A DNA stretch of 64,000 bases from JBCAXA01 sp038534295 (GTDB taxonomy: Bacteria > Pseudomonadota > Gammaproteobacteria > Steroidobacterales > Woeseiaceae): the NCBI GenBank assembly GCA_038534295.1, contig JBCAXA010000005.1, forward strand, positions 1-64,000. Reading direction: 5' to 3'. Positions 7,821 to 16,184 of the stretch are shown here, piece by piece; the first letter of the stretch is position 1, and each line of letters opens with the position of its first letter. A program made the position numbers and the translations under genes. The notes under the pieces were generated by a model that ran no database searches, was not told the origin of the DNA, and saw only the letters and a program-made list of their open reading frames with translations.

Positions 7821-9188
7821 ATGAGTCGATGTATCGTGTTACTAGTGACTACCTTGCTCGTCGGATCGATAGTGTTCGCACAAGATCCGGCAACGTCCGA
7901 TTCGTCGGACGATTATCTATTGGACGAGAACTCGATCGCAGTCTTGCCGGTCGAGGTGCTCTCTACTGACCCCGGCTATGTCGATATTGGCGACGCGATC
8001 TTTAGCTCGCAAGTAGGCCGAGTCACAGCGATCAGTGGCATCAATGTTGTCGACGAGACTTCAGTAAGAGCGTTTGCCAAGGAGGGTCTTACGGCAGTTG
8101 AAATCGGCCGTCGCCTAGGTGCACGGCTGGTGTTGGAAAGCAGCGTCTCGCGTCACACGGATGGCTATCATTACCGTTTCGCCCTAATCGATGTTGCGTC
8201 GGGCAGCCACGAGATTAGCGGTGGTGGAACGGCGTACAGTGAATGGGACGCCGAGCAGGGCCTAGACGAGGCCATCAAAGATGGTATCGATTCCATCGCC
8301 GAGACGGTTGAACGACGCCGATCGCGACAGACAGCCGAACGGTTGAGGTATGGGAATCGCAAAGCTGACGCGCGCGCAAGACTGCTCGATCAGCGACTAT
8401 CTGAGCAAGAACGCCTCAAAGCGCTGCAGTTTCTTGCCGGTGCGGTGATGCTGACATACCCGCGGACTTACGCTGATGGCGGTGCGGCTCTCATGGGTGA
8501 GCCAGTATTGACCGCCATCCAACTAGCTCAGGAAAGCGACAATCCCCGCACACGCGCTTCAATCTGGAACATCATGATCGGCGTCAACGACCCTAACCTC
8601 GTGACACCGCTTGTCACTGCATTGCAGCACGATAGTGACGTTCGTGTGCGATCGAGAGCAGCCGCCGCTCTGTCAACGCATACGGACGACACGAGCGTCG
8701 TTCGCGCACTGACCGATGCGGTAGAAAATGACGTCGACGTAAGCGTTCGTGACGCAGCCCGCCTTGCTGTTAGCACAACAGCCGAGCGACACGCTCTCCT
8801 GCGGCGGACAGTCATCGATACCGACACGCACTCGACTCAACGCTACCGAGCCATGTTTAACCTTACGCATGTGAGCAACGACGCCGGCTTTCCGGCAGAC
8901 GAGGAACTCACCGCAGCGCTCGTCCAGTGGGCGCAATCGGCAAGCCCACGAAAGCGGGGCATGATTTGGTACAACCTGGGGCAAATCGGCGGACCGGTGG
9001 TCGTGCAACCGCTGGTCGAAGCTCTGGCCAATGAGGACGACGAGTCAATTCGCGAATCGATCATCGGCGCACTCGGACAGGTTATTAATGAACCAGGCGC
9101 CCGAACGGCTATCGAACAAGCGCAAATCGACGATCCATCACCGCTGGTTCGCAAAACCGCTAATTGGCACCTCGCTCGCGCCGACTAG
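7821..9188 (+). CDS. Exported TolB-N-like/HEAT-repeat protein
   Basis: 455 aa with a signal peptide (cleavage near VFAQ). Residues ~35-160 resemble the TolB amino-terminal-like domain found in regulatory and cyclase proteins (SIAVLPVEVLS, VDIGDAIFSS, AVEIGRRLGARLVLESSVS). From ~210 onward there are HEAT/PBS-lyase-type repeats with ARxxAAxALS and VRDAARLAV phrases (RVRSRAAAALSTHTDD, PLVRKTANWHLA). The architecture suggests a periplasmic scaffold or binding protein; no catalytic site is visible. It stands alone. Confidence 0.75.
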   Translation: MSRCIVLLVTTLLVGSIVFAQDPATSDSSDDYLLDENSIAVLPVEVLSTDPGYVDIGDAIFSSQVGRVTAISGINVVDETSVRAFAKEGLTAVEIGRRLGARLVLESSVSRHTDGYHYRFALIDVASGSHEISGGGTAYSEWDAEQGLDEAIKDGIDSIAETVERRRSRQTAERLRYGNRKADARARLLDQRLSEQERLKALQFLAGAVMLTYPRTYADGGAALMGEPVLTAIQLAQESDNPRTRASIWNIMIGVNDPNLVTPLVTALQHDSDVRVRSRAAAALSTHTDDTSVVRALTDAVENDVDVSVRDAARLAVSTTAERHALLRRTVIDTDTHSTQRYRAMFNLTHVSNDAGFPADEELTAALVQWAQSASPRKRGMIWYNLGQIGGPVVVQPLVEALANEDDESIRESIIGALGQVINEPGARTAIEQAQIDDPSPLVRKTANWHLARAD

Positions 9189-9285
9189 CCTCGCGCGAAA
9201 ACGCGGGTAGATGTTCCGACGACAACGCAATCGGTCGCTTTTGATCGGCAGCCGAAGCTCAATGGTTCTGTGAGCGTTTCGGCGG

Positions 9286-9558
9286 TCAACGCTCTAGTTC
9301 GTTGAACCCTTCGTAGATCCACTGACGTAGCGCCAATACCACGGCTGTGCCGTGACGCTCCTTCGCGCTGAGCTTGCGCTCCTCCCATGTCGTTTCGTCG
9401 AAAAGTGCACCGACCGCTTCCCGTCGTTCTATGAGCAGCGACTGAAGTGGTTTAGCGCAAGCCACACAGCGTTTGAGCCTTGGCGGTTTATTGTGATTCG
9501 TCGCCTTGATCAGCCGGCATATGCGGCAGCCGACGGCGGGCCGATTGACTTGCCTTAC
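9286..9558 (-). CDS. Candidate small zinc-ribbon protein or remnant, no standard start codon
   Basis: On the minus strand an open frame of about 90 codons runs from a stop at 9559-9561 to TGA at 9286-9288. It reads CRICRLIKATNHNKPP, then RCVACAKPL, giving two CxxC pairs 16 residues apart as in zinc ribbons, followed by a plausible helical tail (LFDETTWEERKLSAKE, VLALRQWIYEGFNELER). No ATG, GTG or TTG precedes the first CxxC, so either the start is non-canonical or the 5' end has decayed. The amino-acid pattern is more protein-like than the other frames here. Confidence 0.4.
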   Translation of the reverse strand, partial: VRQVNRPAVGCRICRLIKATNHNKPPRLKRCVACAKPLQSLLIERREAVGALFDETTWEERKLSAKERHGTAVVLALRQWIYEGFNELER

Positions 9559-9627
9559 TCATCCACAATCTCAAGAATAACCAACCAAACTTCAAGCAGC
9601 GTTTTTGTTAGGTGCGAAAGACACGTT

Positions 9628-10017
9628 ATGAGACCGAGGCGGCTGTCTTCGAGGATTCTCACCAGTTTCCGGCATGTCGCCGTGCTGGGCTCGATGCTTG
9701 GCCTTGCCTTGGCAGGCTCGAGCTGCACGGGGCGGCCCGCTGTAACGCTGAGTCCTTTGGAAAGGGACTGTTTGCGACTGGCTGGGACCGACGATTGGCA
9801 GCGGATCGATGAGCCGGAACGGTGGGAGGAGGAAACGTCGTTCTACCAGATGTTGTCATCCGATCACGTCATCTGGTTCAAGAACTCGCAATCGAAACTG
9901 GGACGATGTTTGGCTTGTAAGATATCCCCGCTCCAGTTCGCAAGAGTGTTCGAGTGGCAAGGCGATAGCGGCGGTCTTCGAATCCACATGTCGCCCTGCC
10001 GCCGTCACGACCCATAA
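9628..10017 (+). CDS. Small hypothetical lipoprotein
   Basis: 129 aa from the ATG at 9628. A basic n-region (MRPRRLSSR) and a hydrophobic core lead to the lipobox LALAGSSC. The mature part includes LSPLERDCLRLAGTDDW and a C-terminal CRRHDP; several cysteines could form disulfides. A longer in-frame extension back to 9352 has a composition unlike protein and overlaps the opposite-strand CxxC frame, so it was left out. Function unknown. Confidence 0.6.
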   Translation: MRPRRLSSRILTSFRHVAVLGSMLGLALAGSSCTGRPAVTLSPLERDCLRLAGTDDWQRIDEPERWEEETSFYQMLSSDHVIWFKNSQSKLGRCLACKISPLQFARVFEWQGDSGGLRIHMSPCRRHDP

Positions 10018-10147
10018 CCGTATCGCAAGGCCAAAGCGATCCGCCGTAATTTCCATTATTTCCGTGTATGTTGCGAACGGCAGTCAGCGCTCTGCACGAC
10101 GGGCGCTAATCGACCCAAAGTTTTGACAGGAAGGACCTAGTCTTACG

Positions 10148-10762
10148 ATGAAGACCATTGGCTGGTACACAATGACTCTGCTGGCGATCGCGGTCTCGGC
10201 ATACGCGATAGTCATCGTCGCTGCACCGGGGATGCGCAACGAGTTTCTCGTTGCGCTGTTCGCCGAATCGGAGTTGTCGGCCTATGCCCATCTCATCGGT
10301 GGCGCAATCGCGCTTGCGATCGGACCGTTTCAGCTATCGAGCCGTATTCGCAATCGGTTCCTATCAGTACATCGACTGCTCGGCAGAATCTACGTCGGCG
10401 CGATTCTAGTCGGCGGTAGCGCCGGGCTGTCGTTGGCAATCTCGGCGACGGGCGGCCTGCCTGCCAAGTTCGGATTTGGAATGATGGCGGTCGTATGGCT
10501 CATTACGACCGTGATGGCACTTATCAATATTCGAAATCGTCGGATTGCGGAACACCAAGCCTGGATGATCAGAAGCTTTGCCGTGACCTTGGCCGCCGTG
10601 ACGCTGCGGTTCTATCTGCCGATCTCGATCGCATCCGGCAATGAATTTATCGCGGTCTACCCGGTCATTGCCTGGCTGTGCTGGGTGCCAAACTTGATCA
10701 TTGCCGAATGGCTTTTTGTCAGTCGTGTGGCTACGCAGCGCGCAGCGGCAAGCTACAGCTAA
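10148..10762 (+). CDS. DUF2306-family membrane protein
   Basis: 204 aa with seven or so hydrophobic segments. The pattern AYAHLIGGAIALAIGPFQL, then RIRNRFLSVHRLLGRIYV and IAEHQAWMIRSFAVTLAAVTLR, with conserved His in the H-x-G and H-R-x-x-G positions, is typical of DUF2306 proteins. Their biochemical role is not established; a heme or quinone-linked membrane function has been suggested for similar folds, which is only inference. A terminator for the opposite strand lies just downstream. Confidence 0.85.
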   Translation: MKTIGWYTMTLLAIAVSAYAIVIVAAPGMRNEFLVALFAESELSAYAHLIGGAIALAIGPFQLSSRIRNRFLSVHRLLGRIYVGAILVGGSAGLSLAISATGGLPAKFGFGMMAVVWLITTVMALINIRNRRIAEHQAWMIRSFAVTLAAVTLRFYLPISIASGNEFIAVYPVIAWLCWVPNLIIAEWLFVSRVATQRAAASYS

Positions 10763-10807
10763 GAGCGGCCTTCGCGAACACAAGGCCTGCTGCATTCCAT
10801 CCACCAA

Positions 10808-10838
10808 GAAAAAAGCCGCCTCATAACGAGGCGGCTTA
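10808..10838 (-). terminator. Intrinsic terminator (AAGCCGCCTC/GAGGCGGCTT, T6)
   Basis: A perfect 10-bp GC-rich stem with a five-base loop is followed on the minus strand by six T. It is a strong, textbook intrinsic terminator. No minus-strand protein gene immediately precedes it, which is the main reason to suspect a small RNA. Confidence 0.85.
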
Positions 10839-11047
10839 ACAAATACGAGCTTACCCCCTGACAAGGCGCTCGCCTGTGGCCGGGCCAGCTTGGTGAGTTC
10901 ACCGCCGGGGAGCGGAGGTAGAACTCAGCCTGGCGTGCCCCCAGACAACATCGACCGGGTGCTGTGGTGCAAGTGGGACCGGCGATGCGTCGTGGATTCT
11001 CCGCACAGGTCGTGGTGGACGACCCTCTCCGTGCTACGAAGGACCAC
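10808..11047 (-). ncRNA. Candidate structured small RNA, about 240 nt, family not recognised
   Basis: The minus strand carries a -10-like TATAGT (11054-11059) followed by about 240 non-coding bases rich in inverted repeats and ended by a strong intrinsic terminator. Visible stems, 5' to 3', are GCAC/GTGC around GGTCGT/ACGACC, CATCGCCGG/CCGG-CGATG, and TGAGTTC/GAACTCA enclosing a GC-rich hairpin. No open frame there looks like protein. It does not show tmRNA, RNase P or 4.5S RNA hallmarks; a diverged 6S RNA cannot be excluded. It could also be a 3'UTR product of the upstream dehydrogenase gene. Confidence 0.5.
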
Positions 11048-11053
11048 TCGCGA

Positions 11054-11082
11054 ACTATACAACATGTTGTGGCCGCGAATAA
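11054..11082 (-). promoter_or_regulatory. Possible sRNA promoter with 12-bp palindrome in the spacer
   Basis: TATAGT (11054-11059) is a good -10; the -35 position (11077-11082, TTATTC) is poor, so the promoter would need an activator or another sigma factor. The spacer holds the perfect palindrome ACAACATGTTGT (11059-11070), a plausible operator. Confidence 0.4.
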
Positions 11083-11113
11083 ACACAAATACCAGATGCA
11101 GTGCCCAAAAAAA

Positions 11114-12319
11114 TTAGTTCTCGATTAGCTGATACAGGGCGCCGCCGTAATCGATGACATACAACTCGCCGGCCGTGTCCTCGCCGAACGACGCGATCGA
11201 GAGTCCGGATTCGACCAACAGCGTGGACGGGCCAGGGGTTTGCACGTCGGGATCGATCGACCAAATCCGGCCGGTGCCAAAATCGCCGAACACATAGCGC
11301 CCGGCAAGCGCTGGCGCCGCTGAGCCGCGATAGACATACCCACCGGTGACGGAAACGCCGTCGTTACGACCGTAGACGTGAATCGGGTCAGTGAACCCAG
11401 CCGTTGGGCACGTGGCTGCGTTGAAGCACTCGTTGCCCTCGCGAACGTTCCAGCCGTAGTTGCCGCCCACGTCGATGCGGTCGATTTCCTCGAGACTGCC
11501 CTGGCCGACATCGCCAGCGAGCAACACACCGGTTTGCCGATCAAAGCTGAAGCGCCACGGGTTCCTGAGACCGTACGCAAAAATCTCAGGACAGGCCGCC
11601 GCGCCGAAGCCGGCTGGACAGGTTGCGTTACCGGCGAATGGATTGCTCGCCGGGATCGTGTAGCTCGCGTCCGATTGAATGTCGAGCCGCAGCATCGCAC
11701 CCCGCAGGTTGGTAGGTTGCTGGCCGTTGTCTGCTGGATCGCCTGCTCCGCCGCCGTCGCCAAAGGCGACGTACAAGAACCCGTCTGGACCAAAGCTCAC
11801 CTGTCCGCCGTTATGATTGCCACCGTTCTGCGGTACGTTGATAACCTCAACGGCCGAGTTGAGATCGAGCGTGGCGCCGCCAGCATTGGTCGTGAATCGA
11901 ACAATTCGCGAAATGAGGGGCGCGCCGGTCGTCGTGTACGACAAGAAGACGTGGCCATTGGTCGCAAACGCGGGATCGAAAGCCATGCCCAGAAGACCTG
12001 CCTCGCCCGGTCCCGAGTCGATGATCGCCGTCAGATCGGCAAACACGGCGGTGCTCGCCGCGGCAGGGTCATTGGCAAAGGTCAGAATTCGCCCGGCACG
12101 CTCAATGACGTACCAGGTCGACGGGTCCCCGGGAGCCTGCAGCATTGCGACCGGCTGGTTGAACGACAACGCCGGGAACACTTGTTGCACGTCGAAGGTC
12201 GCGGTTGGCGGAGGTGGCGGCGGTGGATTGAGCGTCACGCCACCAGAGCTGCCGCCACCGCACGCGGTAACGAACGTTGCGACCACCGCAGTGGTCAAAG
12301 GCACGGTCTTGATGCGCAT
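11114..12319 (-). CDS. PQQ-dependent sugar dehydrogenase-type lipoprotein (GSDH/sorbosone dehydrogenase family)
   Basis: 401 aa. The signal peptide ends in FVTAC followed by a Gly/Ser-rich linker, so it is a lipoprotein. The six-bladed propeller signatures of soluble aldose-sugar dehydrogenases are visible: GLLGMAFDP, NHNGGQVSFGPDGFLYVAFGDGG, EIFAYGLRNPWRFSFD, LLAGDVGQGSLEEID and GGNYGWNVREG. These motifs bind PQQ and calcium in characterised relatives. The substrate, a sugar or other alcohol, is not deducible. A PQQ biosynthesis locus is not in the window. Confidence 0.87.
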   Translation of the reverse strand: MRIKTVPLTTAVVATFVTACGGGSSGGVTLNPPPPPPPTATFDVQQVFPALSFNQPVAMLQAPGDPSTWYVIERAGRILTFANDPAAASTAVFADLTAIIDSGPGEAGLLGMAFDPAFATNGHVFLSYTTTGAPLISRIVRFTTNAGGATLDLNSAVEVINVPQNGGNHNGGQVSFGPDGFLYVAFGDGGGAGDPADNGQQPTNLRGAMLRLDIQSDASYTIPASNPFAGNATCPAGFGAAACPEIFAYGLRNPWRFSFDRQTGVLLAGDVGQGSLEEIDRIDVGGNYGWNVREGNECFNAATCPTAGFTDPIHVYGRNDGVSVTGGYVYRGSAAPALAGRYVFGDFGTGRIWSIDPDVQTPGPSTLLVESGLSIASFGEDTAGELYVIDYGGALYQLIEN

Positions 12320-12456
12320 GGGCGGGCCTCCGGGTCGTGCTCAGGAAGATGTAACAGAGCGTATAGGATGACAGCAACGAAACTACGCGGTGTGTCGCTT
12401 TATGACGACCGCCGTGTGACTGGAGCGGGACACTGACCGTGCGTAGGAGACACACG

Positions 12457-12885
12457 ATGAAACGTTTGTTCGAACAACTGCGCCGCCACTCGGTCGCGTT
12501 GATCAGTCTCGCCGTGGCGATCTCGAGTCTCGCCTACAACACGTGGCGGAACGAGGTCTCTGAGGCTAACCGCACCGTACGCGACGCGGCCATCGAGACC
12601 ATCATCGGTCTCGGCGAGTTCGAACAAACGATTTTCCTGGTGCGCTGGGGCGACGACATGGATCAACGCCGCTACCACCTGTTGGCGTGGGCCCAGGTTC
12701 GATCGATGCGCACGCTCAGCGTACTGTTCCCGGAACCCGGTCGATCCGCGCTGCTTAACCTGGAAAGTACGTGGGACGAACTCGACTTCGCGATCCAGGA
12801 GGACGAAGACGCGGCCGACCAGATGTCCGCAGCGATTGACGCCACACGAGACGATTTACTGATCGTGCTGGAGATGCTCGAGTGA
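12457..12885 (+). CDS. Hypothetical membrane-anchored protein (142 aa)
   Basis: One N-terminal transmembrane segment (VALISLAVAISSLAYN) is followed by a soluble, helical and acidic domain (TIIGLGEFEQTIFLVRWGDD, LAWAQVRSMRTLSVLFPEPG). The ATG at 12457 is preceded by TAGGAGA with six-base spacing; a GTG at 12439 in the same frame is less likely. It is divergent from the PQQ dehydrogenase gene. Family unknown. Confidence 0.65.
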   Translation: MKRLFEQLRRHSVALISLAVAISSLAYNTWRNEVSEANRTVRDAAIETIIGLGEFEQTIFLVRWGDDMDQRRYHLLAWAQVRSMRTLSVLFPEPGRSALLNLESTWDELDFAIQEDEDAADQMSAAIDATRDDLLIVLEMLE

Positions 12886-12907
12886 CGAGCTTGATGCCTG
12901 CGGCCGG

Positions 12908-13957
12908 TTAGTCCGCGACGGATACGATCAACTCAATGCGCCGATTCTGCACGCGCCCGGCGCGGCTTGCGTTGTCGGCGATCGGGCGTCGGGAACCGTA
13001 GCCACGTGCGGTCAGCCGCTCCGGCGCGATGCCGCGGGCGATGAGGTTGTCCCGAACCGCCGTGGCTCGCTGTTCGCTCAAAGCGTCATTGAACGCCGGG
13101 TCTCCCATCGAATCGGTGTGGCCAGCAATCTCAATCCTTGCATCGGGACAATCCGTTGCTATGCCCGCCAGCGTCGACAGCAGCGCGTCGCTCGCCGCAT
13201 CGATCTCGGCGCTGCCGCTGGCGAAACGAATTTGCTCATTGGCCAAGGCTTGCGAAAACTGCTGCTGGCAGGATGCGGCCGCCGTGTCCGTTATCGACGT
13301 TGTATCGAGCGCCACGTCAACGACGAGGTCAGCGTCTGATTCGATGAGCCGACTCAGTGCGTCGTCAACGGCCTGGCGCTCGGCCGGGCCGGCCACCCGC
13401 CCGCGCACGACCAACCGTTCGTCGGTCAACGCTGCCGATCCGCGCGTCAGTTGTGAGACGGCCGCTAGCGCTGCAGCCATGCGCTGCGGCCATCGCTCGT
13501 TTAGGCCAGGTCGGATGCGCGCGTCGGAACGAAATTCCAGTCCGGGAATCTCGCTAGTCGCCAAACGCTGCAGTTCGTCGATGGCCTCGGGGCTCGGGCC
13601 GACGCCATCGAGCGTCAATCCAGTCGCATCCAACGTCAGTTCGGTCGAGGCCGCGGCTACGTCGCTTTCCGTTGGAACCTCAATACGCAGCTGGTCGATG
13701 ACCACGCGCACGCCGGGTGCATTTGCAACCCGCTCAACCAGCCGCGCACGCGTGTCGTCGCTTGCAACAGAACCGGTCAGCGTCACGTCACGTCCCGAGG
13801 TGTCCCAGGCCACGAACAACGCCGAGGTTGGGGCGATTGCCGCGCGCACCTCGCTGTCGACCGCCGCTTCGATCAGCGGTGCGTGGCGATAGACGCAGAA
13901 ATAGCCGATTGCGCCGAACACCAGCAACGCAACGAGCAATTTGCCGAACGCAGCCAT
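12908..13957 (-). CDS. OmpA-family protein with BON-like repeats
   Basis: 349 aa. An N-terminal membrane anchor or signal (FGKLLVALLVFGAIGYF) is followed by repeated beta-alpha segments of BON type (DVTLTGSVASDDTRARLVE, LVVRGRVAGPAERQAVDDAL). The C-terminal ~110 residues are a complete OmpA domain: IRFASGSAEID, IEIAGHTDSMGD, LSEQRATAVRDNLIARGI, NRRIEL. OmpA domains bind peptidoglycan non-covalently. The ATG overlaps the stop of the upstream coiled-coil gene (TGATG), so they are translationally coupled and probably work together at the envelope. Confidence 0.88.
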   Translation of the reverse strand: MAAFGKLLVALLVFGAIGYFCVYRHAPLIEAAVDSEVRAAIAPTSALFVAWDTSGRDVTLTGSVASDDTRARLVERVANAPGVRVVIDQLRIEVPTESDVAAASTELTLDATGLTLDGVGPSPEAIDELQRLATSEIPGLEFRSDARIRPGLNERWPQRMAAALAAVSQLTRGSAALTDERLVVRGRVAGPAERQAVDDALSRLIESDADLVVDVALDTTSITDTAAASCQQQFSQALANEQIRFASGSAEIDAASDALLSTLAGIATDCPDARIEIAGHTDSMGDPAFNDALSEQRATAVRDNLIARGIAPERLTARGYGSRRPIADNASRAGRVQNRRIELIVSVAD

Positions 13958-15402
13958 CAGGGTGCCTCGTTATAGTCCGCACGATGCAGCTCGGCTGCCT
14001 GTTTGATCCAGTCGTCGCGTTCGATGCGCCGCTTGAACTCGCCCAGGTGTTGCGAGACCCACGCCACGTCATCGGCACTGAAGTTAGCGATCTGGCGGAA
14101 GTGGTAGATTCCGAGCCCGTGCAACAGGCCCTCGAGCTTTTTGCCGATACCTTTAATGCGCCGTAAATCGTCGGGCCGACCCACCGGGGCGGCCAAACCA
14201 TACGATGGCGTTTCCGGAATGGTAGTCGCCGCCTCCAAGTCACGCGCGAGCTCGGCACGCGCCTCGCCGCATGCCTCGAGTTCGGATGCCAGCTTGTCAC
14301 GGTCCGCGCGAAGGTCGCGTACTTCATTGCCGAGCGCATCGTGCGCCGAGCTCAATTCACCGAGCTTCACCTCGAGCTCGCCGCGCTCGCTGCCGACTTT
14401 GTTGAGGTCGCGCATCAGCCGCTCGATGCGTTGGTCGCGCTCGGCGAGGTTGCTATCAACTGGTGCAAGTTTCGCCTCTAATTCGGCGCACTGACTGCGC
14501 AGCGACTCGATCGTCGCCTGCTGCTCGGTCACTTCGGTGCGCAGTCGATGCAGTGAGTTGCTGGCGTCTTGCGCCTCGCTTTGACCGGTCTCGAGTTGCT
14601 GGCGCACATCACTGAGCGCTTTGTCGCGCTCAATGAGCTGCGATTCGAGCTGTGGAACACGCTTGCGAGCGCCGGTCAGCTCCTGCTGCAGCTGCGTAAC
14701 TTCGTCGCGCGTGTCGTCGAGATCGCTGGTCAGCAGCGCCTTGTCACGTTCAAGTTGGGCAAGGTCCGCGCGCATGTTCTCCGCGGACGCGTGGATCTCG
14801 TCGCGGTCGCCGCGAAGGCCCAGCATTTCTCGACGCAACGCTTCGTGTTCCTCGCTGGCCGCACTGATATCGGTACGGAGCTGCTCGACCAGCGTGCGAT
14901 CGGTCGTTTGTTTGGACTTGAGCTCGGCGAACTCAGTCGTCCGCGTATCGAGCTTTGCCGCGAGTTCGTCGCGCTCGGTCTCAGCATCCCGCAGCGTTGC
15001 CTGCAGAATGTTTGTATCGGTGGCGTGTTGCGTCACGCTCGCTTCGAGTTGCTCAACCTCTTCCCGCAAGCGAGCCACGTCTTTGCGCGTCGTATCGAGT
15101 TCACCCTTTTGCATCTCGGCAAGCCGCGCTTTGCTGTCGAGCTCCTTGCGCGCAGCCGTTAGCTTGTGCTCGGCGCTGGCCAGTGTTTTGCGCAGCGGCT
15201 GGACTTCTTCGGTCAAGTTGGCCAAACGAGATTGAAATTTGTCTCGGTCCGCCGTGAGGACGTGATAACGCTTCGACCAGTTCGATTCCGACGCGGCGAG
15301 GCGTGCTACCAGCGGTCGCGCCAAAAAAAGCCAGGCGAGCACGCCGCCCACTAGAAACGCCAGCGCCAGACAAATCCACATCTGGGTGATCAGTAGCGAC
15401 AT
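13957..15402 (-). CDS. Membrane-anchored long coiled-coil protein with C-terminal HhH domain
   Basis: 481 aa. One N-terminal transmembrane segment (WICLALAFLVGGVLAWLFLA) is followed by ~350 residues of nearly uninterrupted heptad-like coiled coil rich in Glu, Leu, Arg and Asp. The C-terminal ~75 residues contain DDLRRIKGIGKKLEGLLHGL and IYHFRQIANFSADDVAWV, the helix-hairpin-helix seen in DUF4332-like and predicted flap-endonuclease-like proteins, which binds nucleic acid or ribosomal protein partners. It is coupled to the OmpA/BON gene. No nuclease catalytic residues are recognisable. Confidence 0.8.
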   Translation of the reverse strand: MSLLITQMWICLALAFLVGGVLAWLFLARPLVARLAASESNWSKRYHVLTADRDKFQSRLANLTEEVQPLRKTLASAEHKLTAARKELDSKARLAEMQKGELDTTRKDVARLREEVEQLEASVTQHATDTNILQATLRDAETERDELAAKLDTRTTEFAELKSKQTTDRTLVEQLRTDISAASEEHEALRREMLGLRGDRDEIHASAENMRADLAQLERDKALLTSDLDDTRDEVTQLQQELTGARKRVPQLESQLIERDKALSDVRQQLETGQSEAQDASNSLHRLRTEVTEQQATIESLRSQCAELEAKLAPVDSNLAERDQRIERLMRDLNKVGSERGELEVKLGELSSAHDALGNEVRDLRADRDKLASELEACGEARAELARDLEAATTIPETPSYGLAAPVGRPDDLRRIKGIGKKLEGLLHGLGIYHFRQIANFSADDVAWVSQHLGEFKRRIERDDWIKQAAELHRADYNEAP

Positions 15403-15508
15403 CGCTCAACTCTCCCTGCTTCGGACGGGCGCAGCGACGCTACTTGGCCCGCTCAATTTCCCTGGCTGCCGCACGCGTCGACCGGCACGGCGAATACGAC
15501 ACGCCTAA

Positions 15509-15988
15509 CTACGGCGTATCGTCAAATGCGGCGATGCAGTCGATCTCAATCAAAGCACCGGCGACGATGTCGGCCGCGACCGTCGTGCGGGCCGGTCGCG
15601 GTGGTCCGAATCGGGTCGTGTAGACACCGTTCATTGCATCGAAATCGTCTATGTTGGCGAGAAAGACACCGCAGCGCACGACGCTGCTCAAGGTGAGGCC
15701 GTGGCGAGCGAGCGCGGTGGAAATATTGTCGATCGCCTGATGGGTCTGGGCCTCAATGCCGCCGTCTACGAGCACGCCGTCTCGGCTACCCAGAACGCCG
15801 GACAAATACACCGTCGGCCCGACGCGTACCGATCGCGAGTAAGGCGCTCGACCGTTGCTGGGATCCATGAACTCGACATTTGCCGCGTCCATGTCGGTCA
15901 TTACCGGTCCGTCTGTGACCTGCACCGAGCAGGCGCCAAGCATGAGCGCCGCTACCGACAGCGACGTCCGTCTGAATAAGCCGTGCAT
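15509..15988 (-). CDS. RidA-family protein with a lipoprotein signal
   Basis: 159 aa after a strong Shine-Dalgarno (GGAGGAGA). The C-terminal ~115 residues are a RidA/YjgF domain: RVGPTVYLSGVLG, THQAIDNISTALARHGL, VFLANIDDFDAMN, RPARTTVAADIVAGALIEID. The Arg in RPARTTV and the Glu in IEID match the residues that bind imine substrates in RidA enaminases. The N-terminus is a typical signal with lipobox LMLGAC, which places the domain outside the cytoplasm, unlike standard RidA. It is transcribed alone. Confidence 0.87.
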   Translation of the reverse strand: MHGLFRRTSLSVAALMLGACSVQVTDGPVMTDMDAANVEFMDPSNGRAPYSRSVRVGPTVYLSGVLGSRDGVLVDGGIEAQTHQAIDNISTALARHGLTLSSVVRCGVFLANIDDFDAMNGVYTTRFGPPRPARTTVAADIVAGALIEIDCIAAFDDTP

Positions 15989-16184
15989 GAGGTCTCCTCC
16001 CTGGCGCTAAATAGTGCATGGCTTTCGCGCGAATGCAAGGCAAGCGCCGACGAGGCGTTTAACGATCGGTTACAAAACAACGTTGCACGATCGCAGCGCG
16101 AACCACATCGCTGAGCGTCCCCTGCAATCGGGGTAATTTGCGCTGTCGCTAGCCCGATGCCAACCTAGCCGCGGCGGATCAGAT

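Noticed and set aside
10808..11047. Identification of the structured RNA as 6S, tmRNA, RNase P or 4.5S RNA
   Set aside because: No diagnostic sequence of tmRNA, RNase P or SRP RNA is visible and the 6S closing stem could not be drawn by eye; left unnamed.
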